A stretch of 49,449 bases of DNA from an uncultured Fibrobacter sp. (GTDB lineage Bacteria; Fibrobacterota; Fibrobacteria; Fibrobacterales; Fibrobacteraceae): positions 1 through 49,449 of the forward strand of contig CAKUTF010000018.1 of the NCBI GenBank assembly GCA_934691725.1, given 5' to 3'. Position numbers and translations under genes: made by a program. This document shows, piece after piece, positions 16,751-25,306 of this stretch. Under the pieces are notes generated by a model, which ran no database searches, had not been told where the DNA came from, and worked only from the letters and a program-made list of their open reading frames with translations. Numbering within the stretch: position 1 is the stretch's first letter; the number at the start of each line of letters is the position of its first letter.

Positions 16751-17365
16751 ATGACCGCAGCCATTCTCTTTACAATCGCCCTCGCCCTGGTCCTTTTCCG
16801 GGCGTTTATTTTGCGCCAGCGCGAAACGGAACTCGACAACGAAAACTTCGTAAAACTTCCCCGCGAAACGAAGCTCGGCATTTTAAAAGAACGCGTTCTG
16901 GAAACGCCGTCCGAAAGGAATCTGCAAAATCTGGGATGCTTTTTAAAAAGCGAAGGTATCGAGGCGGATATCGAATCCTACCGACCGCTGCTGGCGGAGC
17001 AACTTCGACTAGGCAGGGAAGAAAACGCGATAGCCCTTGACAACGACCTTTATGCGAAAGAATCCGAGTGGATGGACCGGATCGAGCCGTTCGAGTTCGC
17101 CGAAGCGCGGAAATTGAAAGATTCGGGCAACAGGGACGGTTTTGTCAAAGCCTATCTCCAGGGCGTGCTGCGCCTCTATTCCGACGAAAAAATAGAAGCA
17201 TTCCTGGAAAAGCTCATCCCGGAATATCCCGCGGCGCAAAAGATGCTCGACGATTACCGGGATCTCAAAGCCTTGCGCGATTCAAGCGGTGCCGATGACG
17301 CTTCCATCGAGAAGCTCACCCGGGCGAAGGAAAATTGGGTAGCGGGACTGAAAAAGCTTGATTGA
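16751..17365 (+). CDS. Membrane-anchored protein of unknown function
   Basis: I do not recognise this 204-aa protein. It has one N-terminal membrane helix (residues 3-21, TAAILFTIALALVLFRAFI) and then a charged, helix-rich cytoplasmic-type domain with Glu/Lys/Leu-rich segments that may form TPR-like or coiled-coil hairpins (about 60-170). It is divergent from the fibro-slime gene and convergent with efp, with which it shares a bidirectional hairpin terminator. It stands alone, so context gives no role. Confidence 0.8.
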   Translation: MTAAILFTIALALVLFRAFILRQRETELDNENFVKLPRETKLGILKERVLETPSERNLQNLGCFLKSEGIEADIESYRPLLAEQLRLGREENAIALDNDLYAKESEWMDRIEPFEFAEARKLKDSGNRDGFVKAYLQGVLRLYSDEKIEAFLEKLIPEYPAAQKMLDDYRDLKALRDSSGADDASIEKLTRAKENWVAGLKKLD

Positions 17366-17448
17366 GAAATCTTGGACATTAAGTTCTCGGAATGCGGGAA
17401 ACGGGACAAGGGAAGCGGGATTTTTGAGCGAACCTTTTAAACGCGAAA

Positions 17449-17473
17449 CGCCCGGACGAATGTCCGGGCGCTT
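17449..17473. terminator. Bidirectional terminator between the unknown gene and efp
   Basis: Nine-bp GC-rich stem CGCCCGGAC with GTCCGGGCG around GAAT (17449-17470). Short T runs follow on both strands, matching the convergent gene arrangement. Confidence 0.7.
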
Positions 17474-17493
17474 TACGTTAAAAACCGCAAGGA

Positions 17494-18060
17494 TTACTTG
17501 GCGCGTTCCACGTAGGAACCGTCGCGCGTATCCACCTTGATCTTCATGCCTTCCTGGATGAAGAGCGGAATCATCACCTTGGCGCCGGTTTCGAGAACCG
17601 CTTCGCGCATCACGTTGCCGCTCGTGTTGCCCTGGACCGCAGGAGGCGCAGAGGTAATCGTCATTTCGACAAATGTCGGCGGAATCACTTCGATAGCCTT
17701 GCCGTCCCACCAGGTGACCTGCACGGTCGCATTGTCCAAGAGCCAGACATCCGCACCGTTCAGAGCGTCCTTCGGGATTTCCATCGTTTCCATCGACGTG
17801 TTGTCCATGAAGAACCAGGTCGCGCCATCGTTGTAGAGGTAGGTCATTTCCGTATAGGTGACCTCGGCTTCCTCGACGGTGTCGCCGCTTTTCCACGTGC
17901 GTTCGAGAGTACGGCCCGTAATCAAGTTCTTGATGCGGACGCGGTTGAACGCCTGGCCCTTGCCGGGCTTCACGAACTGGTTATCGACAATCATCCACGG
18001 CTGGCCATCGACGATAATCTTCAACTTTTTACGGAACTCGTTTGTACTGACTGTACCCAT
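17494..18060 (-). CDS. efp: Translation elongation factor P
   Basis: EF-P relieves ribosome stalling at consecutive prolines. The 188-aa protein has the KOW-like N domain and two OB domains. The modified residue is Lys34 in KPGKGQAF, the beta-lysylated type, not arginine. The C-terminus ends in the conserved VDTRDGSYVERAK. ATG 18060 follows GAGG by 8 nt. The adjacent divergent gene encodes EpmB, which makes the beta-lysine, so this EF-P is very likely modified by the EpmAB route. The EpmA ligase is not in the window. Confidence 0.96.
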   Translation of the reverse strand: MGTVSTNEFRKKLKIIVDGQPWMIVDNQFVKPGKGQAFNRVRIKNLITGRTLERTWKSGDTVEEAEVTYTEMTYLYNDGATWFFMDNTSMETMEIPKDALNGADVWLLDNATVQVTWWDGKAIEVIPPTFVEMTITSAPPAVQGNTSGNVMREAVLETGAKVMIPLFIQEGMKIKVDTRDGSYVERAK

Positions 18061-18112
18061 AGAATATGCCTCATCAAAAAGATTTAGATTTGGACGAAAA
18101 AATAGAAAAAAT

Positions 18113-19078
18113 ATGACGCAAGCAACACCTTTTTTTACCAGTTTGAAAGAACTATTCACCTTTTTGGAACTCCCGGAACCAAAAATCCAGGTCGCCAACT
18201 CCCGATTTTCCTTTCTTGTTTCAAGGCATTTCGCCTCCAAGATAAGGAAAGGCGACCCGAACGATCCGCTTTTACGCGAAATTTTACCCACCGAAGAAGA
18301 AAACCGTATCGTCGAAGGCTTTTCGGACGATCCGGTCGGCGACGCCCTGAGCGAAAAGGATCCGGGCATTCTACAAAAATACACGGGTCGGGTTCTCGTC
18401 GAACCGACCTTCGCCTGCAGCCTGCATTGCCGGTTCTGTTTCCGGAGAGCGGAAGCGAGACGCGCGCCCGAAAATTTTCCCGCACGACTTTCCGACTGGC
18501 TTTCGGAACATTCCGATATATCCGAAGTGATTCTTTCAGGAGGCGATCCGCTGATGCTTTCGCGGCAAAAGTTCGATGAGCTTCTCGACGGAATCCTGTC
18601 CCACGAACATGTCCGAACAATTCGCATCCATACGCGAACTCCGATCACCTATCCGCAAGTCTTTGCCGAGAACAGCAAGACTTCCCTGCTCGAACCGCTA
18701 CGCAAGGTCGCTCTCCAAAAAAAACTGGTCGTTGTCACGCACGTGGACCATCCGAGAGAACTCGACGATTCTTCAAAAGCAGTTCTAGATTCGCTCCGAA
18801 AACTCGGGGCGCACCTTCTCAACCAGTCGGCGCTCCTGAAAGGCGTGAACGATTCCGCGGAAATTCTCAGGGAACTATCGCAAACGCTCTTTGACCAAGG
18901 CGTCCTCCCCTACTACCTGCACCAGCTTGACCGTGCGACAGGCGCCGCCCACTTTGAAATATCCGACAGAAAAGCCTTGCAAATCATGGAAGAATTGCGA
19001 AATTCCTTGCCGGGATATCTTGTACCGAAACTTGTCCGGGAAATCGCCGGCGAAAAATCCAAACGCCCGATTTTTTGA
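18113..19078 (+). CDS. epmB: EF-P beta-lysylation enzyme EpmB (lysine 2,3-aminomutase family)
   Basis: Radical SAM, PLP-dependent enzyme that converts lysine to beta-lysine for EF-P. The 321-aa protein carries the radical SAM cysteines 102, 106 and 109 (CSLHCRFC), the ILSGGDPLM segment, and the C-terminal YYLHQLDRATGAAHF typical of the aminomutase family. Its length fits EpmB rather than the longer catabolic KamA. I place the start at ATG 18113, 52 bp from the efp start; longer upstream reading only covers efp in antisense. The ribosome site is weak. Confidence 0.93.
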   Translation: MTQATPFFTSLKELFTFLELPEPKIQVANSRFSFLVSRHFASKIRKGDPNDPLLREILPTEEENRIVEGFSDDPVGDALSEKDPGILQKYTGRVLVEPTFACSLHCRFCFRRAEARRAPENFPARLSDWLSEHSDISEVILSGGDPLMLSRQKFDELLDGILSHEHVRTIRIHTRTPITYPQVFAENSKTSLLEPLRKVALQKKLVVVTHVDHPRELDDSSKAVLDSLRKLGAHLLNQSALLKGVNDSAEILRELSQTLFDQGVLPYYLHQLDRATGAAHFEISDRKALQIMEELRNSLPGYLVPKLVREIAGEKSKRPIF

Positions 19079-19682
19079 TGGAGGATTAGCGGGTAGTGAA
19101 CAGTTAGGAATGATGTATTAACTGTTAAGCGAACCGCATCAGGGATTGGGAAGTAGCTGATAGTTGAAAACAGGATTCGGGAATCAGTAGGTAGAATGGG
19201 AAGTGGGACGATAAGAGGGACGAGGAATTGACGGTCAAGCGAGCTGCTCTCAGGAATCAGTGCCCAGTGCCTAGTGGTCAGTGGTTAGCTGTCTAGCGAC
19301 CTTTTCCGGCAGTCTGCCGACAGGCAGGCCTACCCGGCGAGGGGCGTGTCAGAGTTTAGTTGGGAGAACTTAGAGCTTAGAACAGTGAACGCTTAACTTC
19401 TTGTATGCAGAACATAGATGTCTGAAAATCTAAGTTCTAAAATCTCAGTTCTAAGCTCTGATTTCCCTTCCTTGCATCCACCCCCATGGCCACGCCGGGG
19501 AATGACAGTGCACAGAAACAGTTCGCTTGGAAACCCCACATCCCGCTTACCGTTTCCCAAAAGCTTAAACGTCCGCGGCCTAATCCCTAATCCCTAATCC
19601 CTAATCCCTAGTCCCTGAACTTAAATGTACGCAGTTCTGGCCACTGCACACTGAATTAGACGTCCAAGGTTCTAAGCACTCA
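19079..19682. repeat. Heptamer repeat array B (604 bp, no gene)
   Basis: Fills the space between the convergent epmB and a small membrane-protein gene. Runs of 7-bp words stand in exact register: AGTGSYY type at 19259-19293, CTAAGYT type at 19430-19464, TARTCCC type (five words) at 19581-19615. Anchors of the ACGTCYGCRG kind precede the right-half runs (about 19416, 19569, 19624, 19659). The left half is GA-rich and the right half uses the complementary CT-rich words. A half copy of the palindromic element (GCCGGGGAATGACA) is at 19494-19508. No ORF. Confidence 0.85.
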
Positions 19683-20138
19683 TCACCTCGCAAAGGAAAA
19701 CATCCAGGCAAAGACCCAAAAAACCGCCTGTACAAAGCACATCTCACGAGAACGGATCGGCAAAAGAAGAGGAAAGAGCGAAAGAGAGATGATGGCAAGC
19801 GGCAGCGGGCGAAAATCCACCCCGCGATACAAAAGGGATAGCATCCCGAAGAAATCAATCCACAGCCAGAGAATTGTCGAAAGAACGCCAAAAAGGCGCG
19901 CCCGGTTTTCAAGAAAAAGCGTCGAAAAGCACAGGCTTAGCGCAAACATCCGAAAAGGCTGGATTTCTCGATGCGGATAGAGCGGCGAGAACGCGAACCA
20001 GACAAAAAATTCATCGGCGAGAAGAACCATCGCGAGAAAGGCTCCCCGCAGCGGAATGGACATCTTCCTGCGAAAAAGAAATGGCGAAAACGCTATGGCG
20101 AAGAGAGCCGAAAGCATATAAGAAAACAGATCCGTCAT
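19683..20138 (-). CDS. Small polytopic membrane protein of the redox operon
   Basis: 151 aa, almost entirely hydrophobic, with about five predicted membrane helices. I recognise no family. It overlaps the NrfD-cytochrome gene by 4 nt (ATGA) and is the last gene of this operon, so it is probably an accessory or assembly subunit of the same membrane complex. The stop codon adjoins repeat array B. Confidence 0.7.
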   Translation of the reverse strand: MTDLFSYMLSALFAIAFSPFLFRRKMSIPLRGAFLAMVLLADEFFVWFAFSPLYPHREIQPFRMFALSLCFSTLFLENRARLFGVLSTILWLWIDFFGMLSLLYRGVDFRPLPLAIISLSLFPLLLPIRSREMCFVQAVFWVFAWMFSFAR

Positions 20139-21778
20139 CTTTCCCGCAACTCCTTTTTTTCGGCAAGACTTTTCAAATAATCCGCCAGAGCCTTGGCTTC
20201 GTCTTCCGAGATGCGCCCGCCAAAGGGCCGCATATACCGTCTGCCGTAAAGAATCACGCGCGAAAGCGAATCCGTCCCGATGGAATCCAGGCGTGAAAGC
20301 GAAAGTTTTTGTGGCAGCGGATAAAACTCATGCACGAACTTGCGGTTGAAATTGCCGTCCCTTCCGTGGCAGACCGCGCACCGGGCATCCCACAGCGCAG
20401 CGGAGCCTCCTGGCGAAAAAATTCCAAAAGGCTTTTCGTTCCGCACGACGATCCCTGGTTCCGAAAAAGATGTTTCCCGCCCGCGGTAAATCCATCCCGA
20501 AACACCGATCAGAACGGAAAAAAGACAAAAGGCCAGGGATAAAACGCGACGCTTTCCCCAGATTTCACACGCGGCAAAAGCGGAGAGAAAAACTCCTGCG
20601 ACAAAAACCGCCACGGGAAGCAGAAGCGGAACGATTCGCACAAAAGGAAACTCCGGCGCATTGCATACAAAGTAAACGGCAAAGACCGCAGCGGCGAAAA
20701 TTCCCGCCGCAAGGGAAATTCCAAAAGGCTTCGCGGCAAAGCCCGTGTCCGCCGTCATTCCGGGGCATTCCGGAACGCGCGAGTTCCGCAATAACCTTTG
20801 CGCGGCAAAATTCGCCGAGGAAAACGCAAGGCAAAAAGCACCGATTCCGAGCGGGAAAAATCCCCGATCGACAGCGGTCCAGTCGAGCATCTTCGGCTGC
20901 ACCAGGGAAAGCCTCTCCCACCAAAGCGCACCGAGGGCCGAACAGGAAATCGCAAAACGGGCAACCGGACGTTCGCGCACCGAAGAAACCCAAAGAAGCT
21001 GCGGCAAAAGGAATCCGAAAACGAGAATTTCGGGATGCCAGACATCCTTCGTAACGGTTTCCCAGATCCAAAAGGCGAGCATCGCCCACGAAAAGGCGAG
21101 AAGGATTTCCTCCACGCGGCGAATTCTCTTTCCAAAAAGCACGAGCAAGGCGAGGACAAGCGCAACGCCCGAATCCAGCGCGCCAAAGATAAAGTAAAGC
21201 GGAAAATAGCCGCCGCCCCATTCCGGGACAAACGTAACGGCAAAGTCCAGCGAAACAATCGTGTGTACCCAGAGGACAAGCGGAAAGAGCATCCAGGCAA
21301 ACGGTTTCCGAAACTTTTCGAGAACGGAATATCTTCCGGCGAACAGATGGAGCAAAAGGTAGAGCGTAGAAAGCGTCGCATAGGCGAGAATCGCCATGAA
21401 ATCCCAGACCAGCGGAGACTCGACATTCACAAAGAACTCTCGAAGATTTCCGATGGGAACCATTTCATAAAAGCGCCAGGGAATCCCCAAATGGATCAGC
21501 GGGAAAATTCCGGCAACGCAAAGGGACGCGAGAGTCGAAAGCTCCGCGGTCAAGGCGACCCGCCGTTGCCAGCTAACGCCAAGCACGAAAAGAATCGCCG
21601 AAAAGAACGTTCCGGCATGGGCGAGCCCTATCCAGAAGACAAAATTCGCAATCGGCGTCCCCCAAAAAAGCTCCTGCGAAACCGACCAGGATTTCGGTCC
21701 GTCCCAAAGCGCCGTATCGACGAAAAAGAACCCGGCAAGAAATAACACAAGCCCGAACAGAAAAATCTTCCGGTTCAT
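20135..21778 (-). CDS. NrfD/PsrC-type quinol-oxidising membrane subunit fused to cytochrome c
   Basis: 547 aa. Residues 1 to about 430 form roughly ten membrane helices of the NrfD/PsrC/ActC family, which binds (mena)quinol. An extra C-terminal domain follows with a single haem c site CAVCH (467-471) and a likely axial Met516 (RRYMRPFGG). I choose ATG 21778 because it overlaps the upstream Fe-S gene stop as ATGA and follows GGGGGAGAGG. The fusion would place a haem acceptor directly beside the quinol site. No catalytic molybdenum or nitrite reductase subunit is nearby. Confidence 0.88.
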   Translation of the reverse strand: MNRKIFLFGLVLFLAGFFFVDTALWDGPKSWSVSQELFWGTPIANFVFWIGLAHAGTFFSAILFVLGVSWQRRVALTAELSTLASLCVAGIFPLIHLGIPWRFYEMVPIGNLREFFVNVESPLVWDFMAILAYATLSTLYLLLHLFAGRYSVLEKFRKPFAWMLFPLVLWVHTIVSLDFAVTFVPEWGGGYFPLYFIFGALDSGVALVLALLVLFGKRIRRVEEILLAFSWAMLAFWIWETVTKDVWHPEILVFGFLLPQLLWVSSVRERPVARFAISCSALGALWWERLSLVQPKMLDWTAVDRGFFPLGIGAFCLAFSSANFAAQRLLRNSRVPECPGMTADTGFAAKPFGISLAAGIFAAAVFAVYFVCNAPEFPFVRIVPLLLPVAVFVAGVFLSAFAACEIWGKRRVLSLAFCLFSVLIGVSGWIYRGRETSFSEPGIVVRNEKPFGIFSPGGSAALWDARCAVCHGRDGNFNRKFVHEFYPLPQKLSLSRLDSIGTDSLSRVILYGRRYMRPFGGRISEDEAKALADYLKSLAEKKELRER

Positions 21779-22653
21779 CCTCTCCCCCGCAGATAGACGA
21801 CAGCCGGGGAAAGCTTCGCCACGGATTCCGGAGCATAGACAGTCCGGTTTTGCGCGGAGCGCACCAGAGCCGAGTTCGGATTGAGCCAATTGCCGAAGAG
21901 GATCGCATGACGAGGACAAGTTTCCGCACAGGCGGTCGTCACGTTTTCACCGTCCCATTCCGAGCCAAAAGTCCGGGACACGGTCCGGGCATCCTGAAGC
22001 CGCTGGATGCAGAGAGAACATTTTTCCATCACGCCTCGCGGACGTATCGGAACTTCCGGGTTGAACTTCGCCGCAAGTCCTTCGCTCCGGGCGTCCGCAT
22101 AGTTGAACTTTCGGGCATGAAGCGGGCAGTTCGCGCCGCAAAAACGCGTCCCGATGCACCGCGGATAGACCATCGCCGAGAAACCGTCCGGGCTAGAAAC
22201 CGCGGCCCCCGTCGGACAGACCCGCTCGCAGGGAGCGTCTCCGCAATGTGCGCACATGACGGGAACGTTCCCCCGCATTTCGAGCCAGTGCATAAAACGT
22301 CCCTTCCGGGCCTCGTCCGCACTCACGCGAGAAACGTTGTTTTCCACCATGCAGGCGAGCGCGCACTTGCCGCATCCGTCGCAAATATCCAGGTCGATAG
22401 CCATCCCGAGCCGCACATGCGCCTCCGGAAACCTGGGATGTTTCCCGGGCAGCGGAACCCGGACAAGATTTTCCATTTGCAAGTTCCTCTTCCGCGAAAG
22501 CTCCAGCTCCTTTTCCCAAAGCGAAATATCGGGTTTCGACAAAATGTCCCTATCATTTTTTGTCGGGGACTTCTCCCGGCGGCAACCGAAAAGCAAAAGC
22601 GAAGCGATCGTGCCGCCCAAAAGCTTCAAGAACGATGCGCGCGAAATTTTCAC
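21775..22653 (-). CDS. Four-cluster [4Fe-4S] ferredoxin lipoprotein (NrfC/ActB-like)
   Basis: 292 aa, electron-transfer subunit with four cysteine sets: CDGCGKCALAC, CAHCGDAPCERVC, CIGTRFCGANC and a CSLC plus CAETC pair. The N-terminus VKISRASFLKLLGG resembles a Tat signal with one of the twin arginines replaced by alanine, followed by lipobox LLFGC (Cys24). I choose GTG 22653 because it overlaps the cytochrome stop as GTGA; a longer frame reaches back into the cytochrome gene. It would carry electrons between the NrfD subunit and the pentaheme protein on the outer face of the membrane. Confidence 0.88.
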   Translation of the reverse strand: MKISRASFLKLLGGTIASLLLFGCRREKSPTKNDRDILSKPDISLWEKELELSRKRNLQMENLVRVPLPGKHPRFPEAHVRLGMAIDLDICDGCGKCALACMVENNVSRVSADEARKGRFMHWLEMRGNVPVMCAHCGDAPCERVCPTGAAVSSPDGFSAMVYPRCIGTRFCGANCPLHARKFNYADARSEGLAAKFNPEVPIRPRGVMEKCSLCIQRLQDARTVSRTFGSEWDGENVTTACAETCPRHAILFGNWLNPNSALVRSAQNRTVYAPESVAKLSPAVVYLRGRG

Positions 22654-23219
22654 CGGTGGCACCTCGCACAGTCCGTCGAAGCCTTCGGAAATCCCCTTTC
22701 CCCCCGGTGGCACGCCAGGCATTCCTGCATCCGGACTTCCGGCCTACGGCCCGCATCGATTTCAGAAGGCGATCCGTGGCACGTTTCGCAGGAAACTTTC
22801 GCCTTCGCATGAAGCCCGTGCGGAAAAAAGACATTCGAAGGCATCCGGCTTTTAAATTCAAAAGGCCGCTCAGGCGCTTTCGGGAGAACGCGTTCGAGCT
22901 TTTCGATTTCCGGGGATTCCGAAAGAGGCAGGTTGTGGCAGTCCATGCAATCGGCCCGCGAAGGCATCGTCGCCCGGATTCCGAAATAAGCGCCCGGGTG
23001 GCATTTCGAACAGTCCATTCCCAGATTTTCCCCGTGCTTTTCGTGGCTGAACGGAATTTCGGACTTTGCGGAAAGATATTTCGGGAAACTGCGCAAATCC
23101 CATGCGACAAGCGAAACGCCGCACACGGCAAGCGCAAGCAGACATAATCTGAACTTGGATTTTCCGACTTTCAAGACGCAACCACAATCCTTCGGTAGGC
23201 CCGGTTTTCGGAACCGCAC
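22650..23219 (-). CDS. Pentaheme c-type cytochrome (NrfB/ActA-like)
   Basis: 189 aa with five CxxCH haem sites at residues 70-74, 91-95, 144-148, 167-171 and 184-188, and a membrane anchor or uncleaved signal at about 23-41. Cytochrome c7-like spacing. The start is uncertain: GTG 23219 has no clear ribosome site; TTG 23174 is an alternative that keeps the anchor. It heads the operon cytochrome, Fe-S, NrfD-cytochrome, small membrane protein, all joined by 4-nt overlaps. Length and haem count match E. coli NrfB (188 aa), but ActA of Alternative Complex III is also pentaheme. Confidence 0.87.
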   Translation of the reverse strand: MRFRKPGLPKDCGCVLKVGKSKFRLCLLALAVCGVSLVAWDLRSFPKYLSAKSEIPFSHEKHGENLGMDCSKCHPGAYFGIRATMPSRADCMDCHNLPLSESPEIEKLERVLPKAPERPFEFKSRMPSNVFFPHGLHAKAKVSCETCHGSPSEIDAGRRPEVRMQECLACHRGERGFPKASTDCARCHR

Positions 23220-23308
23220 CGTCGTGAAAAAAAATAACTTTTTGCAAAATCAAATTCCAAGTTTTCTATATTTCGCTCGTTGAAATTCCAAACAAGGATG
23301 TTCACTTT

Positions 23309-25099
23309 ATGAAACGTACACACAACTGTGGCGAACTCCGCGCTGAAGACATCGGAAAGACTGTCTCGCTCGCCGGATGGGTAGATCGTCGCCGTGATTT
23401 GGGCGGCGTCATTTTCGTAGATCTTCGGGACAAGTATGGAAAGACCCAGGTGGTCTTCAACCCGGACCGCAACCCGGAAGTCCACAAGCTCGCCGACAAG
23501 CTCCGCAACGAATACGTCATCTACGTGACAGGTGAAGTCCAGGCCCGCCCCGCCGGAATGGAAAACGACAAGATAGGAACCGGCATGATCGACGTGAAAA
23601 TCGACAAGCTCGAAATCCTGAACGAATCGCTCACCCCGCCTATCGCCGTCAACGACCCGAAGGAAGAGTGCAAGGAAAACGACGACTTCCGCCTCACCTA
23701 CCGCTACCTCGACCTTCGCCGCCCGTGGATCCAGAAGAACCTGATGCTCAAGAGCCGTTTCCTCAAGGCGGTCTATGAATTTTTCTACGCGAACGGATTC
23801 GAAAACATCGAAACGCCCGTCCTCTGCAAATCGACGCCGGAAGGCGCCCGCGACTACCTGGTCCCGTCCCGCGTAAACCCGGGCAAATTCTACGCGCTGC
23901 CGCAAAGCCCGCAGCAATACAAGCAGCTCCTGATGATAGCGGGATTCGACCGCTACTTCCAGATTGCGAAGTGCTTCCGAGACGAGGACCTCCGCGCCGA
24001 CCGCCAGCCGGAATTCACTCAAATCGACGTCGAAATGTCCTTCGTGAACCAGGACGAGGTCATGGAAATGTTCGACAGGTTCGTCACCGAAGTTCTCGGC
24101 AAGGTCTGGAACTTCGAGCCGCCGCGTCACATCCGCCGCATGAACTGGCACGAAGCGATGCTCAAATACGGTTCCGACAAGCCCGACCTCCGCTTCGACC
24201 TCGAAATCCACGACGTCTCGGAAATCGCCGCCACGTCGAACTTCGGCGTCTTCAAGAACGCGGTAGCCGCCGGCGGAAAGGTCCGCGGACTAGCCGCCAA
24301 GGGATGCCTGGACTTTACCCGCAAGCAAATCGACGATCTCACCGCCTACGTCGGAAAATATGGAGCCAAGGGCCTCGTCTGGATGCGCGTCAAGGAAAAC
24401 GACACGGTGGAAACCCAGGTCGGCAAGTTCTTCACCACGGAACAGCTGAACGCCCTGCGCGATGCCGTCGGCGCAAAAGACGGCGACATGATGTTCTTCA
24501 TCGCCGGTCCCGAAAAGGTCGCCGCGACAGCCATGGGACAGCTCCGCCTCGAAGTCGCCCGTATCAAGGGTCTCCGCGATCCGAAAAAGCGCGAGTTCGT
24601 GTGGATTACCGAATTCCCGATGTTCGAATACAGCGAAACGGAAGGCCGCTACATGGCGATGCACCACCCGTTCACGAATCCCCTGCCGGAACACCTGCAG
24701 ATGATGCTCGACGGGAACCTCAAGGACTGCAACGCCGAAGCCTACGACCTTGTCCTGAACGGTGTCGAAATCGGCGGCGGATCCATCCGAATCCACAACC
24801 CGGAAGTCCAGGAAAAGGTTTTCCGCCTGCTCGGGCTTTCCGAGGAACAGGTCAAGGAAAAGTTCGGTTTCTTTGTCGATGCGTTCAAGTTCGGCGCGCC
24901 TCCCCATGGCGGTCTCGCATTCGGTCTCGACCGTGTCGTCGCGACGATGGAAGGTCAGGATTCAATCCGCGACTTCATCGCCTTCCCGAAAAACACGAGC
25001 GCATCGAGCCCGATGGACCAGAGCCCGAGCGAAGTCGATGTAGCCCAGCTGAACGACCTGCACGTCTCCATCAACATGGTCGATTCGAAAAAGGCGTAA
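23309..25099 (+). CDS. aspS: Aspartyl-tRNA synthetase, bacterial type
   Basis: Class II synthetase of 596 aa. N-terminal OB anticodon-binding domain (about 1-105, GWVDRRRDLGGVIFVDLRD), class II motif 2 in FRDEDLRADRQPEFTQ, the bacterial GAD insertion in the middle (about 290-420), and motif 3 GLAFGLDRVVA near the end. Length is standard. AAGGA lies 10 nt before ATG. It is divergent from the redox operon and followed by a strong terminator. Whether it is discriminating or also charges Asn cannot be judged here. Confidence 0.97.
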   Translation: MKRTHNCGELRAEDIGKTVSLAGWVDRRRDLGGVIFVDLRDKYGKTQVVFNPDRNPEVHKLADKLRNEYVIYVTGEVQARPAGMENDKIGTGMIDVKIDKLEILNESLTPPIAVNDPKEECKENDDFRLTYRYLDLRRPWIQKNLMLKSRFLKAVYEFFYANGFENIETPVLCKSTPEGARDYLVPSRVNPGKFYALPQSPQQYKQLLMIAGFDRYFQIAKCFRDEDLRADRQPEFTQIDVEMSFVNQDEVMEMFDRFVTEVLGKVWNFEPPRHIRRMNWHEAMLKYGSDKPDLRFDLEIHDVSEIAATSNFGVFKNAVAAGGKVRGLAAKGCLDFTRKQIDDLTAYVGKYGAKGLVWMRVKENDTVETQVGKFFTTEQLNALRDAVGAKDGDMMFFIAGPEKVAATAMGQLRLEVARIKGLRDPKKREFVWITEFPMFEYSETEGRYMAMHHPFTNPLPEHLQMMLDGNLKDCNAEAYDLVLNGVEIGGGSIRIHNPEVQEKVFRLLGLSEEQVKEKFGFFVDAFKFGAPPHGGLAFGLDRVVATMEGQDSIRDFIAFPKNTSASSPMDQSPSEVDVAQLNDLHVSINMVDSKKA

Positions 25100-25120
25100 A
25101 ACTTCTGGAATTTGCACGGA

Positions 25121-25148
25121 AAAGCCCGGTGACAAGCCGGGCTTTTTT
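25121..25148 (+). terminator. Terminator after aspS
   Basis: Stem AGCCCGG with CCGGGCT around a 7-nt loop, then TTTTTT. It lies 22 nt after the stop. Confidence 0.88.
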
Positions 25149-25163
25149 GGCAGGTAATCCCAA

Positions 25164-25200
25164 CAAAAAATCAGCCGTTCTCGTTCGAAAACGGCTGATG
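25164..25200 (-). terminator. Terminator for the MgtC/DUF4010 gene
   Basis: Ten-bp stem ATCAGCCGTT with AACGGCTGAT (25170-25199) and a 10-nt loop; on the minus strand it ends in a run of six T. It stands about 107 bp beyond the stop at 25307. The sequence between (25200-25306) contains only a small hairpin GTGAAC-N7-GTTCAC and no gene. Confidence 0.8.
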
Positions 25201-25306
25201 GAGGGTGTGTGGTCTTGTGAACTCGAATCGTTCACCCATTAAACTAAACGATTTTCTTCCGAACGTTTCTCTCCGAAGACAAAAAGCGTTGTAGAGATTT
25301 ACAACA

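Noticed and set aside
17858..18112. N-terminal extension of epmB
   Set aside because: It lies antisense to efp and has no family match; ATG 18113 fits EpmB length.
19581..19615. CRISPR-like repeat array
   Set aside because: The units are 7 bp, degenerate and without spacers, and no cas gene is present.
25200..25306. tRNA-like sequence (TAGTTTAATGGGTGAAC on the minus strand, resembling a D-arm)
   Set aside because: No anticodon arm or acceptor stem could be paired; only a 6-bp hairpin is present.
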